Assembly: GCF_009730335.1 (NCBI RefSeq)
Contig: NZ_CP046315.1
Coordinates: 1,798,001 to 1,862,000 of the forward strand
Source of the DNA: Schaalia odontolytica
GTDB taxonomy: Bacteria; Actinomycetota; Actinomycetes; Actinomycetales; Actinomycetaceae
Length of the DNA stretch: 64,000 nt
Direction of reading: 5' to 3'
Of the stretch, positions 25,600 through 34,799 are shown in pieces (position 1 is the stretch's first letter; every line of letters begins with the position of its first letter). A program made the translations under genes and the position numbers. Under the pieces are notes generated by a model that did no database searches, was not told the DNA's origin, and saw only the letters and a list, made by a program, of their open reading frames with translations.

Positions 25600-27197
25600 C
25601 GGATCGTTCCTTCCTGCAGGGTCGCGACGCGGTCGGAACCCTTGATGGTGGCGTCTCGGTGGGAGATCGTCAGGGTCGTGCGCCCGGCGCACACGGTCTC
25701 GAGGGAGGCGAGGATCTCGCGCTCGGAGGCCAGGTCCACGTGGGCGGTGGGCTCGTCCAGGATCATGATCGACGCGTTCTTGAGGAAGGCGCGGGCGATC
25801 GCGATGCGCTGGGCCTCGCCGCCGGACACGGCCAGGCCTCGGGCACCCACGCGGGCGTCGAGGCCACCGGGCAGGGTGTCGACGAACTCGCCCAGGTGGG
25901 CGGCGCGCAGAGCCTCGATCAGCTGATCGTCCGTGGCCGCGGGAGAGGCCAGGAGCAGGTTGTCGCGCAGCGTGCCGGAGAATAGGTAGGTGCTCTGCTC
26001 GACGACCGCTGTCTGGGCGCGCACCCACGACAGGGGCACGGTCGCCAGGTCGACGCCGTTGAGGCTCACGCGGCCTCGCGTGGGACGCAGGAAGCCCTGC
26101 AGCAACGCCGAGATCGTGGACTTGCCAGCGCCCGAGGGGCCAGCGAGCGCGACGTGCTCTCCCTGGGTGAGGGTCAGGTTCACGCCCTGCAGAACCGGGG
26201 TGTCCTTAGTGTAGGAGAAGGACACACCGCTCAGGCGGATCTCGCCGCGCTGGGGCGGGATGGCCGGGGCCTTGACACCCTTGGCGTCCACGACCGGCGG
26301 GGTCTGCTTGATGAATTTCGTGATCTCCTTGTTGGCCGCGATGCCACCCATGCCGATGTAGAAGAACTGGCCGATACGGTCCAGCGGGTCGAGCATGATC
26401 GAGGAGAGCAGCACGAGGGAGATGCCCTCGCCGACGCTGATCGCACCCTGCTGGTAGCGGATGAGGGCCAGGGCGATCGCGCCGGTGATGATGCCGAGGG
26501 AGAAGACGGAGTCGATGACAAGGAGGATCAGCTGGTTGCCGGCCAGGTAGCTCATGACCTTCGAGCGGACCTCTTCGGCGGCCTCGGCCAGGCGCTTGCC
26601 CATGTCCTTGCCCGCGTTCATGAGCGCCAGGTCACCCAGACCCTGGATGGCGTCGAGCTCCTTGGCTGCGAGCTGACGCGAGGCGTGGCGGTAGCGCGAC
26701 GACACCGGCTTGAAGGCCTTGCGGAAGCCCATGACGCAGATCGGGACCAGCGGGATCGCGATCGCGAGGAATCCGCCCGCGGCCGGGTCAATCGCTAGGG
26801 CGACGACGATGACAACGAGGATCGGGATCGTCAGCGACGCGATCATCGGGGCCAGGAAGATGCCCTTGTAGGCGGCGACGCGCTCGACGCCATCGGTTGC
26901 GGAGTTGACGACGCGGCCCGCGCGTTCATTGGTCCGCTGCGAGGGCCCCAGGGCGAAGACCTGGCGGATCATTGAGTGGCGCAGCGCGGGTTCCATCTGG
27001 TTCATCTGGGCGGCTCCCAGGGCGCTGACCACCCACGCGAACACGCCCGATCCCAGGGCCCCCAGCACACCGATCCACCACGTCGACCACGCGTTGTGGC
27101 CCACAACATCATCGATGCCCCAGCCGATCGCCAGGTAGGCGGCCGCCAGACAGAGAGACGCTGCCCACGAGCAGACGACTACGATCGCGCGTTTCAT
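25596..27197 (-). CDS. ABC exporter half-transporter, CydD-like
   Basis: A 533-residue partner of the CydC-like protein. The membrane domain has the CydD hallmarks: NERAGRVVNSATDGVERVAAYKGIFLAPM near 95-122, LAIAIPLVPICVMGF and AKELDAIQGLGDLALMNAG near 175-200. The ATPase has Walker A AGPSGAGKSTISALL, signature LAVSGGEAQRIAIARAFL and Walker B IMILDEPTAHVD. ATG 27197 has AGGAGAA 5 nt upstream. The 515-bp region upstream contains a symmetric repeat array and an AACCT-N5-AGGTT palindrome, so this operon looks regulated. Confidence 0.82.
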   Translation of the reverse strand: MKRAIVVVCSWAASLCLAAAYLAIGWGIDDVVGHNAWSTWWIGVLGALGSGVFAWVVSALGAAQMNQMEPALRHSMIRQVFALGPSQRTNERAGRVVNSATDGVERVAAYKGIFLAPMIASLTIPILVVIVVALAIDPAAGGFLAIAIPLVPICVMGFRKAFKPVSSRYRHASRQLAAKELDAIQGLGDLALMNAGKDMGKRLAEAAEEVRSKVMSYLAGNQLILLVIDSVFSLGIITGAIALALIRYQQGAISVGEGISLVLLSSIMLDPLDRIGQFFYIGMGGIAANKEITKFIKQTPPVVDAKGVKAPAIPPQRGEIRLSGVSFSYTKDTPVLQGVNLTLTQGEHVALAGPSGAGKSTISALLQGFLRPTRGRVSLNGVDLATVPLSWVRAQTAVVEQSTYLFSGTLRDNLLLASPAATDDQLIEALRAAHLGEFVDTLPGGLDARVGARGLAVSGGEAQRIAIARAFLKNASIMILDEPTAHVDLASEREILASLETVCAGRTTLTISHRDATIKGSDRVATLQEGTIR

Positions 27198-27241
27198 TGT
27201 TCTCCTATCAACATGACGCACACGAGTACACAACCAAGGAT

Positions 27242-27256
27242 AACCTTAGTTAGGTT
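27242..27256. promoter_or_regulatory. AACCT-N5-AGGTT palindrome upstream of the CydDC-like operon
   Basis: AACCT (27242-27246) and AGGTT (27252-27256) form an inverted repeat about 45 bp before the start codon. The words resemble halves of actinobacterial iron boxes (TTAGGTTAGCCTAACCTAA) but in the inverted order, so DtxR/IdeR control is not supported without experiment. Confidence 0.35.
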
Positions 27257-27417
27257 CTGACACCACTGTCACTTTGGACCAATTTCAGGCTGACTGGGCG
27301 CGAACACTGCCAGCGGCCCACTACTCTATTGCCATACACAAGCCACTCAGCCAGCCACGTATCTCGTGGCAGCCTCCCACGACTCCCGCAGCAGCCGCTC
27401 AACGAGTGGGGCGCATG

Positions 27418-27522
27418 TTCTGGACAGACAGTGACTTTCTGGATAGGAACTGCTCTTCTGGATAGCTTATTTTCCTATCCGGAACGCAATATCCTATCCA
27501 GATCGTCGTTTCCTATCCATTT
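27418..27522. repeat. Concentric array of six GGATAGG sites with 19-bp period
   Basis: GGATAGG-like heptamers start at 27422 (GGACAGA, degenerate), 27441 and 27460 in the forward direction, and CCTATCC starts at 27474, 27493 and 27512 in the reverse direction. Each step is exactly 19 bp and both halves share one centre at 27470. The outer pair TCTGGATAGGA (27438-27448) and TCCTATCCAGA (27492-27502) is a perfect 11-bp inverted repeat. The array lies between the end of ilvE and the CydDC-like operon, 220-325 bp upstream of the latter. It could be a multi-site operator, a cruciform, or a structured RNA. Confidence 0.75.
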
Positions 27523-27659
27523 CGCTGATGCCCGACTGCTCGTGCGGCCCCAACCCACTGGCACAGTGGGGGTTTTGCACGACACGAAGCCCTCTGACAG
27601 TGCGTCACCGGCATGTCGAACTCTCATGCAGTGCAATTCCCCCATCACCCGCATAATGA

Positions 27660-27695
27660 AGCCACGGCCTCGTGTCAATCGACGAGGCCGTGGCT
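27660..27695 (-). terminator. Hairpin behind ilvE (GGCCTCGT family)
   Basis: AGCCACGGCCTCGT (27660-27673) pairs with ACGAGGCCGTGGCT (27682-27695), a perfect 14-bp stem with an 8-nt loop 18 bp after the ilvE stop. On the minus strand only a weak T-rich stretch (TTCATT) follows. Confidence 0.7.
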
Positions 27696-27712
27696 CCCCC
27701 AAGCGATCACGC

Positions 27713-28861
27713 TCAGACCAGGCGGTACGTCCAGCCGTAGGGATCCTCAGCGCGGCCCCACTGAATGTCGGTCACGCGCTTGTGAATCTCGCGGGTCTTG
27801 TCCCCCACCTCAATCTCCACGTCGAAGTCATCGCCAGCCAGGCGCGTGATCGGGGTGACCACGGCGGCCGTGCCACAGGCGAAGACCTCGGTGACCGCTC
27901 CCGAGCGGATGCCATCCACGACCTCGGACAGGGCGATCTTCTCCTCACGTACGGCCACGCCTTCGTCGCGCAGCATGCGCAGGATCGCACTGCGCGTGCC
28001 ACCCTCAAGGATGACGCCGGTGAGCTCAGGGGTACGGATGGTTCCATCGGCCATGACGACGAACATGTTCATGCCGCCCAGCTCCTCGAGGTACTTGCCC
28101 TCGTAGGTGTCCAGGAAGCAGACCTGAGAGAAGCCCTTGGCTTCAGCCTGGATCTGAGGCAGCAGGGAGGCCGCGTAGTTGCCGCCAGCTTTGGCGCTGC
28201 CTGTGCCGCCGGGGCCGGCGCGGTGATACTCGCGCTCCACCCAGATGGCCACGCCAGACAGGCCGCCCTTGAAGTAGGGGCCCGACGGAGAGCCGATGAC
28301 GTAGTAGTCGACAACGCCGGCGGGGTGGACGCCCACGAACTCCTCGGAGGCAAACATGAAGGGACGCAGGTAGAGCGACGAACCGTCGACCTCGGGAACC
28401 CACTTGACGTCGGCGCGCACGTAGTCCACGAGGGAGGCCACGAAGTCCTCGCGGCTCATCTCGGGCAGGGCAAGGCGGCGGGCCGAGTGGTTCAGGCGCG
28501 CGGCGTTGTAGCCGGGGCGGAAGGTCCACACGGAGCCGTCCTCGCGCTTGTAGGCCTTGATACCCTCGAACACGGACTGGCAGTAGTGGAAGACGGAGGC
28601 GCCGGGGGTCAGCTCGAGCGGGCCGTAGGGAATGACACCGCGGTCATCCCAACCACCCTCGCGGGTCCAGCGCATATGGGCCATGTGATCCGTGAACTTC
28701 TTGCCGAAGGCCAGGGTCGACATGATCTCGTTGTGCTCTTCCGGCGTCGCCGGGTGAGCGTTGGGGGTCAGAGGGAAACGACCGGCAAGCTCGTCGGCGG
28801 CGGGAAGTACTAGGTCGCCGGCAGCCTCAAGTTCCGTGGGGGTATGCTGCGTCGATGCCAT
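27713..28861 (-). CDS. ilvE: Branched-chain amino acid aminotransferase
   Basis: A 382-residue fold-type IV PLP enzyme that transaminates valine, leucine and isoleucine with 2-oxoglutarate. The PLP lysine is Lys224 in GTGSAKAGGNYAAS; FHYCQSVFEGIKAYK near 91-105 and EELGGMNMFVVM near 255 are characteristic. Length and N-terminal extension match the actinobacterial/eukaryotic-like class. The ATG at 28861 has AGGAGACC upstream. A 19-codon open frame with an excellent Shine-Dalgarno ends 21 nt before the start and could regulate it. Confidence 0.96.
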   Translation of the reverse strand: MASTQHTPTELEAAGDLVLPAADELAGRFPLTPNAHPATPEEHNEIMSTLAFGKKFTDHMAHMRWTREGGWDDRGVIPYGPLELTPGASVFHYCQSVFEGIKAYKREDGSVWTFRPGYNAARLNHSARRLALPEMSREDFVASLVDYVRADVKWVPEVDGSSLYLRPFMFASEEFVGVHPAGVVDYYVIGSPSGPYFKGGLSGVAIWVEREYHRAGPGGTGSAKAGGNYAASLLPQIQAEAKGFSQVCFLDTYEGKYLEELGGMNMFVVMADGTIRTPELTGVILEGGTRSAILRMLRDEGVAVREEKIALSEVVDGIRSGAVTEVFACGTAAVVTPITRLAGDDFDVEIEVGDKTREIHKRVTDIQWGRAEDPYGWTYRLV

Positions 28862-28882
28862 GAGGTCTCCTGTCGTGGTTTT

Positions 28883-28942
28883 TCACAAATATGAAGCCAG
28901 AATATGCCCGCCGTCCGCATTGTGGCCGATTGATTTCGGCAT
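28883..28942 (-). CDS. Possible leader peptide upstream of ilvE
   Basis: ATG 28942 follows GGAGGG by 4 nt and opens a 19-codon frame (MPKSIGHNADGGHILASYL) that stops at 28883, 21 nt before ilvE. The Shine-Dalgarno is better than that of most genes here. The peptide contains three Leu/Ile pairs but no run of branched-chain codons, so classical attenuation is not obvious. Minus-strand TACGAT near 29025 could be the -10. Confidence 0.35.
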   Translation of the reverse strand: MPKSIGHNADGGHILASYL

Positions 28943-29246
28943 GTGACCCTCCATGCACCACCCTGTGGAGGTTCTCACCCCCGTCAGCCCACGAAGCCTG
29001 ATGTGTTGTCGGCACAGTCTCATCGTACGTTCGCGCGCCGAGCACCGGAGCCCCTCAAGGCTCCGCCTGCTAACGCTTCTCGCCACCCTAGGGAGTTTGC
29101 CCTGCGCTGAGTTCTCCCGCGTCCTCCGGCCACATCTCCCGCGAGCTCATGGGCGTGGGTGCTCTGCTCCTGGGTATCGCCCCGACCCCGTAGGCCTCGC
29201 CCTCAGCTTCCAACGCACGGGCAGCGCGCCGCAGCATCCGAAACGA

Positions 29247-29252
29247 TACGAT
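29247..29252 (+). promoter_or_regulatory. -10 hexamer of a probable leaderless promoter (hypothetical gene at 29259)
   Basis: TACGAT, 6 nt before ATG 29259, no Shine-Dalgarno. Confidence 0.5.
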
Positions 29253-29258
29253 CAACCC

Positions 29259-29759
29259 ATGACGACTCTGCCTAAGGCTCTCGCCCTCTGCCTGCCCGCC
29301 CGCGAGCGCCGCTCCCCCAGCCTCGAGCTTCATGACGGGCGATGGCTAGCGGCAGCAAAGTCCGGCCTGTACGTCTTCGGGGCCGGGTCCGCATCCGATG
29401 AGAAGGCTCAGAAGAGCTACGAGGTCTTCCCCTGGTACGACGTGGCGCGGGCGCAATGGGAGGCTGAGGCGGAATCCTTCACGCTCGAATGGGTGGACCC
29501 GACCCGGCCCTCGCTGGTGGGACGAGGGCAGGGCGACCCATCCGACTTCATGCGCCACACAAGCGAGTACGTCAATCGTTCCATCGTTGTACACGCCCAG
29601 GTGGAGACTGAGGGCAGGACAACAGTGACGGCCTGGGTACGGCGCGGACCCGACGGGCTCTTCTCCATCCTGACGGCGAACGGCCCACTCGATGCGGCAG
29701 GCCAACGTCAGGCGGACGCCCTGGAGGCGCGCGTACGCGACGCGGTTGGCCTGGACTAG
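29259..29759 (+). CDS. Conserved-looking hypothetical protein
   Basis: A 166-residue soluble protein that I cannot assign. Features: a short polar N-terminus (MTTLPKALALCLPARERRSPSLE), an alternating beta-rich middle (GLYVFGAGSAS, YEVFPWYDVARAQWEAEAESFTLEWVDP) and a basic C-terminal helix ending DAVGLD. In actinobacteria such proteins of about 160 residues with an FPW-DVA-A-WD-E pattern are common and uncharacterised. The start rests on the leaderless promoter. It converges on the TraX-like gene. Confidence 0.65.
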   Translation: MTTLPKALALCLPARERRSPSLELHDGRWLAAAKSGLYVFGAGSASDEKAQKSYEVFPWYDVARAQWEAEAESFTLEWVDPTRPSLVGRGQGDPSDFMRHTSEYVNRSIVVHAQVETEGRTTVTAWVRRGPDGLFSILTANGPLDAAGQRQADALEARVRDAVGLD

Positions 29760-29822
29760 GAGACGCCCCTCAGGTCCCGTACGCAGCAAGACCCTCGGGG
29801 TACCAACCGGCTCGAAAGGCGC

Positions 29823-30611
29823 TCAGCCCGCCTGGACGTACGCGACCAGGGCGAGTAGCCACAGGTGGGCGGGGTAGAACACGTAGAAGAAGTACTTGGA
29901 GAATCGCGTGTGCGGGCCGTGCTCACCGTTGTACAGGTGCAGGATCGGAATCACGAGGATAAGCATGAAATCGGAGTTCTGCGCGAGCATCGACACCGTC
30001 GCCTGCCACGTGTCGTAAGGCTGCCACACGAGGGCGAACATGGCCGCTGCGAGCGCCAGGTACGCCAAGTCACGCCACACGACGCGCGAGTAGAGCGCAT
30101 AGGTGATGACCATGAAGGGCAGAAGCGGCAGGCCACCCTCGATCGGAAGAACCGCGCACACGAGCGAGAGCACAGAAACACCGCCGATCGCCCACTTGTG
30201 CCACTTTGTCCCTGACCAACGCTTGACGAGGGCGAGAAGGCTGGTCCCCACAGCCAGGGTGAGGAAAATATTGTTGTCGTACATGTGCACGTCGCGGGTG
30301 GCCAGCAGCAGGCCCAGCGCGTAGTTACCCGCGGCCATGATGAGCGACGCGCCCCACAGACGCGCCAGGTACTTGCGCATGCTCGAGGTGTAGAGAACTC
30401 CTTCGACCGCGCCGTAGGCGAACCAGACGGCCACGCACCTGGTGACGACGTGGAAGATGTCCGTCCACATCACGGGGACTAGTCCGGGAACGTGCGGGAG
30501 ATGGTCGAGAACCATGAGCGCCGCCATCGCGAGCTTGATCCAATACTGGTTGACGCCCAGGCGCGACCGTGGCTCGATGCGAGCGGGGGAGGTGAGTGCG
30601 GGAGCGGACAT
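29823..30611 (-). CDS. TraX family membrane protein
   Basis: A 262-residue protein with about eight hydrophobic segments. WIKLAMAALMVLDHLPHV near 25-42 and the C-terminal YNGEHGPHTRFSKYFFYVFYPAHLWLLALV near 225-255 are the two conserved TraX blocks. TraX of plasmid F acetylates pilin; chromosomal homologues of this kind are presumed acyltransferase-like membrane enzymes of unknown substrate. The ATG at 30611 has AAGGAG 11 nt upstream. Confidence 0.88.
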   Translation of the reverse strand: MSAPALTSPARIEPRSRLGVNQYWIKLAMAALMVLDHLPHVPGLVPVMWTDIFHVVTRCVAVWFAYGAVEGVLYTSSMRKYLARLWGASLIMAAGNYALGLLLATRDVHMYDNNIFLTLAVGTSLLALVKRWSGTKWHKWAIGGVSVLSLVCAVLPIEGGLPLLPFMVITYALYSRVVWRDLAYLALAAAMFALVWQPYDTWQATVSMLAQNSDFMLILVIPILHLYNGEHGPHTRFSKYFFYVFYPAHLWLLALVAYVQAG

Positions 30612-30750
30612 CGTAGTGCTTTCTCCTTGCTGGTTTCGGACGCTTCTAGTATCGGCGACCGCTCCTGACGAACTCCATGGGGGGCTGCCCCTATACTCCC
30701 CTACCTTTTCCCCGACCCACCACCGCCAATAGGCCCCGAGATACACCTAC

Positions 30751-30776
30751 GGGGCCCAGCCTCGCGGCTGGGCCCC
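30751..30776. terminator. GC hairpin between luxS and the TraX-like gene
   Basis: GGGGCCCAGCC (30751-30761) pairs with GGCTGGGCCCC (30766-30776), an 11-bp perfect stem with a 4-nt loop, 19 bp after the luxS stop. It lacks a U tract in either direction but is placed as a terminator of the dnaG-luxS transcript. Confidence 0.75.
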
Positions 30777-30794
30777 GGACCTCGTCACGGCAGT

Positions 30795-31274
30795 TCAGTG
30801 AACGAGATGAATACGCTCGAAGGGGTCGAGAGAGAAACCCTGTTCGAGGATTGTGCGGCTCCATTCACGTGCGCTGAACAGCGAATGATCGCGGTAATTG
30901 CCGCACGAGAAGGCGTCGGTGCCGGGCACGTCCTCCCAGGTGACGTCCTCGGCGATCGCGTGCAGGGAGGAGGCCAGCGCCTGCGTCACCTCACGCACCG
31001 AGGGGGTGCCCCACATGATGAGGTGGAAGCCCGTGCGGCAGCCAAACGGCGAGCAGTCGATAACGCCGTCGATGCGGTCGCGCAGCAGGGAGGCCAGCAG
31101 GTGCTCGATCGTGTGCAGGCCCGAGGTCGGGATCTCCCCGGCGTTGGGCTGGAGGAGTCTCACGTCGAAGTTCGAAATCTGGTCTCCCTTGGGCCCGGCC
31201 TCGACGTTGATGAGGCGCACGTAGGGCGCCTTCACGGCGGTGTGGTCCAGGGTAAAGCTCTCAACTTCGGCCAT
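30795..31274 (-). CDS. luxS: S-ribosylhomocysteine lyase (AI-2 synthesis)
   Basis: A 159-residue iron enzyme that splits S-ribosylhomocysteine into homocysteine and DPD, the precursor of autoinducer 2. Metal ligands His54, His58 and Cys124 and the catalytic Glu57 and Cys79 ([20 protein letters not shown]) are all present. It starts 3 bp after the dnaG stop with its Shine-Dalgarno (AAAGGAAC) inside dnaG, so the two are co-transcribed. No pfs gene is seen in the window. Confidence 0.97.
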   Translation of the reverse strand: MAEVESFTLDHTAVKAPYVRLINVEAGPKGDQISNFDVRLLQPNAGEIPTSGLHTIEHLLASLLRDRIDGVIDCSPFGCRTGFHLIMWGTPSVREVTQALASSLHAIAEDVTWEDVPGTDAFSCGNYRDHSLFSAREWSRTILEQGFSLDPFERIHLVH

Positions 31275-31277
31275 CGG

Positions 31278-33248
31278 TTAGTTCCTTTCAGTGTAGTTTT
31301 GCCGACGCTGCTCCAGGCGCATGAGCTCCCGAAACATCTCGGAGTAGGTGGGGTCGTCCTCGTTCAAGCGCGACAGGGCGGCGCGGGCCTCGCCGAGCTT
31401 GCGGGTCAGGTCCATACGCACCATAGCAGCGACGACGCCTCGGCAGTATGAGCGCACGTCGGCCTCACCCGCAACGGGCAGAGGCGCAACAGCCAGCTGG
31501 GTGACGGCGGGGCCGATGAACTCGCCGGCGGTCTCCAGGACCACCTGGACGAAGCGGCGCGAGGCCGCGAGCGTCGCGTTCTCACCCGGGCCGAAGTGGG
31601 CCTCGGCCTGGCGCATCATCTGCGTGAAGGCGTCGAGCCCGCCGACCGCGCGGATCGCGTCGTGGACGGCGCGATGCGTGGGCACGGTGAAGGACTGCCC
31701 GTCAAGCTCCTCGAAGCCGGAGCCCACGGCGTAGAGCGGGTGCTGGAGGACGGCCTCGAGAGCCTGGCGCTCGATGCGGCTCACCGGGTCCTCGGGGCCT
31801 CGGCGCTCGGACGCGGGGACGGGGCGGCCGGCGCCCGCCATCTCGATCTCGCCCGGGCGTGCCTCGTGCGAGAGGACTTCGACGCGACCAGCCGCGCGGA
31901 TCGCCTGCTCGACCGTGGGGATATCCATGCCGAGCCACCCGGCCAACTGCCGCGTGTACTCGGCACGCAGGGCGCGATCCTTAATGTGCGCAACAATGCC
32001 GGCCGAGGCCCGCAGGCCCTGCACGCGGCCCTCGGCGCTGCGCAGGTCCATCTGGGACAGGACCGAGCGGATCGCGAACTCAAAGAGCGGGATGCGCGAG
32101 TTCACCAGGTCGACGATCGCCTGATCGCCCTGGGACAGGCGCAGGTCGCAGGGGTCCTGGCCGCCCGGGGCCACTGCCACGAAAGTCTGGGCCGCGAAGT
32201 TCTGGTCCTCGCCGTAGGCGCGCAGCGCGGCCTTCTGCCCGGCACTGTCGCCGTCGAAGGTGAAGATGACTTCCGAGCCGTGCGCGCGCCCCGTGGACAG
32301 GAGCACGCCGGCGGCCGGATCCGCGTGGTCGCCCAGCAGGCGGCGAATGATCTTGACGTGCTCGGAGCCAAAAGCGGTACCACACGTGGCCACGGCGTTC
32401 GTCACGCCCGCGACGTGTGCGGCCATGACGTCCGTGTATCCCTCGACGATGACGACCTTGTGCTCCGTCGCGATCGTCTTCTTCGCCAGGTCCAGGCCAT
32501 ACAGCAGCTGCGACTTCTTGTAGATCGGCGTCTCGGGGGTGTTCAGGTACTTGGGCGATTCCTTGTCGCTGTCGTCCAGGCGACGCGCACCAAAACCGAC
32601 CGTCGCGCCCGTGATGTCGCGGATCGGCCACACGAGGCGCCCGCGGAAACGGTCGTACACGCCCCGACTGCCCTGCGAGCCCAGGCCCGAAATCTGGATC
32701 TCCTGGTCCGTAAAGCCCTTGGAGCGCAGATGGCGCGTCAGGGAATCCCACGAGGCCGGGGCGTAGCCGACCCCAAAATGCGCGCACATCGCCTGGGTGA
32801 AGCCGCGCTCGGCGAGGAACGTGCGACCCTTATGCGCCTCGGGGGAAGCCAACTGCTGCTGGTAGAACTCTTCAGCGACGCGGTGGGCGTCCAGGAGGCG
32901 CTGGCGCTTGCCCGGCTCCTCGGTGCGCACGCGCGCCCCGCCCTCCTCGTAATGGAGGGTGATCCCGGCCTTCGCCGCCAGCATCTCGACCGCCTCCGTG
33001 AAGGGCAGGTGGTCGATCTTCTGCACGAAAGAGATGACGTCACCGCTCTCACCGCACCCGAAGCAGTGGAACATGCCCAGGTGAGGGCGCACGTTGAAGG
33101 AGGGGGTGCGCTCGTCATGGAAGGGACACAGGCCCTTGAGGGAGCCGATGCCCGCGGGTCGCAGCGCTACGTGTTCGCCGATGATCTCGTCGATCTTCAC
33201 TGCGTTACGTACCGCTTCGATGTCGTCCTTACGAATCAGACCCGCCAT
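31278..33248 (-). CDS. dnaG: DNA primase
   Basis: A 656-residue primase that makes RNA primers at the replication fork. The N-terminal CHC2-type zinc finger has Cys41, His44, Cys62 and Cys65; the TOPRIM catalytic core has [12 protein letters not shown] near 270 and FTFDGDSAG near 325; the C-terminal 130 residues are the DnaB-helicase interaction domain. ATG 33248 is preceded by TAGACT at 7 nt. The gene follows dgt and is coupled to luxS. Confidence 0.97.
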   Translation of the reverse strand: MAGLIRKDDIEAVRNAVKIDEIIGEHVALRPAGIGSLKGLCPFHDERTPSFNVRPHLGMFHCFGCGESGDVISFVQKIDHLPFTEAVEMLAAKAGITLHYEEGGARVRTEEPGKRQRLLDAHRVAEEFYQQQLASPEAHKGRTFLAERGFTQAMCAHFGVGYAPASWDSLTRHLRSKGFTDQEIQISGLGSQGSRGVYDRFRGRLVWPIRDITGATVGFGARRLDDSDKESPKYLNTPETPIYKKSQLLYGLDLAKKTIATEHKVVIVEGYTDVMAAHVAGVTNAVATCGTAFGSEHVKIIRRLLGDHADPAAGVLLSTGRAHGSEVIFTFDGDSAGQKAALRAYGEDQNFAAQTFVAVAPGGQDPCDLRLSQGDQAIVDLVNSRIPLFEFAIRSVLSQMDLRSAEGRVQGLRASAGIVAHIKDRALRAEYTRQLAGWLGMDIPTVEQAIRAAGRVEVLSHEARPGEIEMAGAGRPVPASERRGPEDPVSRIERQALEAVLQHPLYAVGSGFEELDGQSFTVPTHRAVHDAIRAVGGLDAFTQMMRQAEAHFGPGENATLAASRRFVQVVLETAGEFIGPAVTQLAVAPLPVAGEADVRSYCRGVVAAMVRMDLTRKLGEARAALSRLNEDDPTYSEMFRELMRLEQRRQNYTERN

Positions 33249-33255
33249 GTCCCTC

Positions 33256-33261
33256 AGTCTA
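33256..33261 (-). promoter_or_regulatory. -10 hexamer of a probable leaderless promoter (dnaG)
   Basis: TAGACT on the minus strand, 7 nt before ATG 33248, in the 46-bp gap after dgt. Confidence 0.5.
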
Positions 33262-33294
33262 CCGATGCCCGCCCACGTCTGCGTCCGATCATGC

Positions 33295-34599
33295 TCACAG
33301 CTGCGAGGACAGCATGCCGCACCAGCGGGCGTGCCACGCGGAGGCCGACACGTCGGTGAGCGAGGCGACCTGGTCGATGACAGCGCGCAGGCGCACGCCG
33401 TCGTCGGAGGCGGCCCGCCACTGCGCGGCGAACACGGGTTCGAGGGCGTCGGCCCCGGCCTCGTAGAGGGCGTCGACGAGATCGGCCAGGAGCGTGCGCT
33501 GCTGGTAGTAGACCGGCTCGGTCTCACGCGGGCTCATGACGTAGTGGACGGCCATGCCCTTGAGGATCTGAATCTCGGCGCGAACCTCACGCGGCACGAC
33601 GAGGTCCGCGCGGTAGCGGCCCAGCGGCTCGTGCCCGAAGGTCTCGCGTGTGGCGGCCACGGTCGCCGAGCAGAAGCGGCCGATCAGCTCGCTCGTCGCG
33701 TCCTTCAGGTGCGCGAGGGAGGCGTAGGACCCGTCGAAGGAGCGCAGCCACACGGGCATGGAGACGATGCGTTCAAGCGCCTCCTCCAGGTCCGAGCGCG
33801 CGACCGAGGGCCCGTACCAGTCCAGGGTCGAGGCCACGACGGCCGAGCAGTGCGCGTCATCGAAGAGGTCCGCGGGGTCCAGCTTGCGGGTCGCGACCGC
33901 GTCCTCCACGTCGTGCACCGAGTAGGCGATGTCGTCCGAAAGGTCCATGATCTGGGCCTCCAGGCATCGCCTGCCCGCAGGCGCCCCCTGGCGCATCCAC
34001 GCGAACACGGGCGCGTCGTCGGGGTACACGGAGTACTTGCGCGTCGACTTGGCCAGGTCCGGGCCACCGGCCTTGACCCACGGGTACTTGCAGATCGCGT
34101 CCAGGGTGGCGCGCGTGAGGTTCAGGCCCGCGGGCACGCCGCCCGCGCCGATGACCTTGGGTTCCAGGCGCGTGACGACGCGCAGGGTCTGGGCGTTGCC
34201 CTCGAACCCGCCGATCGAGGCGGCCGCCGCATCCAGGGCACGCTCGCCGTTATGCCCAAAAGGCGGATGCCCGAGGTCGTGGGACAGACACGCGGCGTCC
34301 ACGACGTCCGGGTCGGCCCCCAGCTCCTTGCCGAGCTCGCGGCCCACCTGGGCGACCTCGAGGGAGTGCGTGAGGCGGGTGCGCACGAAATCGTCCGAGA
34401 TCGGGCCCAGCACCTGCGTCTTCTCGCCGAGGCGGCGCAGCGCCGAGGAGTGGAGGATGCGCGCGCGGTCGCGCTCAAACTCGGTGCGCTCGGAGGACTT
34501 GTGGTCCTCGGGCACCCAGCGCTCGGAATCGGCAGACGCGTACGGGCGGCGCGCGTCGCCGCCATCAACACCGGGGATTGCCAAGGAAAACTCATTCAC
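33295..34599 (-). CDS. dgt: dGTP triphosphohydrolase (HD domain)
   Basis: A 434-residue HD-domain enzyme that converts dNTPs, typically dGTP, to nucleoside and triphosphate. The metal site is [14 protein letters not shown] near 75 and [16 protein letters not shown] near 104, with the distal Asp in [17 protein letters not shown] near 220. It matches the type 2 (actinobacterial) dGTPase. The dgt-dnaG order is common in actinobacteria. TAACAT 10 nt before the ATG is a possible -10. Confidence 0.95.
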   Translation of the reverse strand: MNEFSLAIPGVDGGDARRPYASADSERWVPEDHKSSERTEFERDRARILHSSALRRLGEKTQVLGPISDDFVRTRLTHSLEVAQVGRELGKELGADPDVVDAACLSHDLGHPPFGHNGERALDAAAASIGGFEGNAQTLRVVTRLEPKVIGAGGVPAGLNLTRATLDAICKYPWVKAGGPDLAKSTRKYSVYPDDAPVFAWMRQGAPAGRRCLEAQIMDLSDDIAYSVHDVEDAVATRKLDPADLFDDAHCSAVVASTLDWYGPSVARSDLEEALERIVSMPVWLRSFDGSYASLAHLKDATSELIGRFCSATVAATRETFGHEPLGRYRADLVVPREVRAEIQILKGMAVHYVMSPRETEPVYYQQRTLLADLVDALYEAGADALEPVFAAQWRAASDDGVRLRAVIDQVASLTDVSASAWHARWCGMLSSQL

Positions 34600-34720
34600 G
34601 GGGCCATGTTACGCGGACCGCACCCACCCCGAGAACGCGCCACGGCCTCGTCGACCAACACACGAGGATGCTCATACCAACTCCCCTCTCCCGTGCGCTC
34701 CGCCAAGCGCGCCGCGTCCT

Positions 34721-34750
34721 TTCATGAGAATCTCCTCATGAAGGCACAAT
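34721..34750 (+). promoter_or_regulatory. Promoter with TCATGAG-N6-CTCATGA operator (acidic protein gene)
   Basis: TTCATGAG (34721-34728) and CTCATGAA (34735-34742) form a perfect 8-bp inverted repeat with a 6-bp spacer, followed by CACAAT (34745-34750), a plausible -10. The same 7+6+7 palindrome occurs once more at 46156-46175. The adjacent OmpR-type regulator is a candidate binder. Confidence 0.6.
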
Positions 34751-34799
34751 GGGACTCTCACGGTCCGCATCCATCCTGGTAGCGATGAAAGGAGTACAC

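Noticed and set aside
23836-27197. Assignment as true CydDC of cytochrome bd assembly
   Set aside because: Similarity is clear but cydA and cydB are absent from the window, so the cargo is left open.
27242-27256. A DtxR/IdeR iron box
   Set aside because: The half sites are in the order AACCT...AGGTT, the inverse of the known TTAGG...CCTAA arrangement; kept only as an unassigned palindrome.
27418-27522. A CRISPR array
   Set aside because: Conserved units are only about 7-11 bp, spacers are 8-12 bp, the halves are in opposite orientation, and there are no cas genes.
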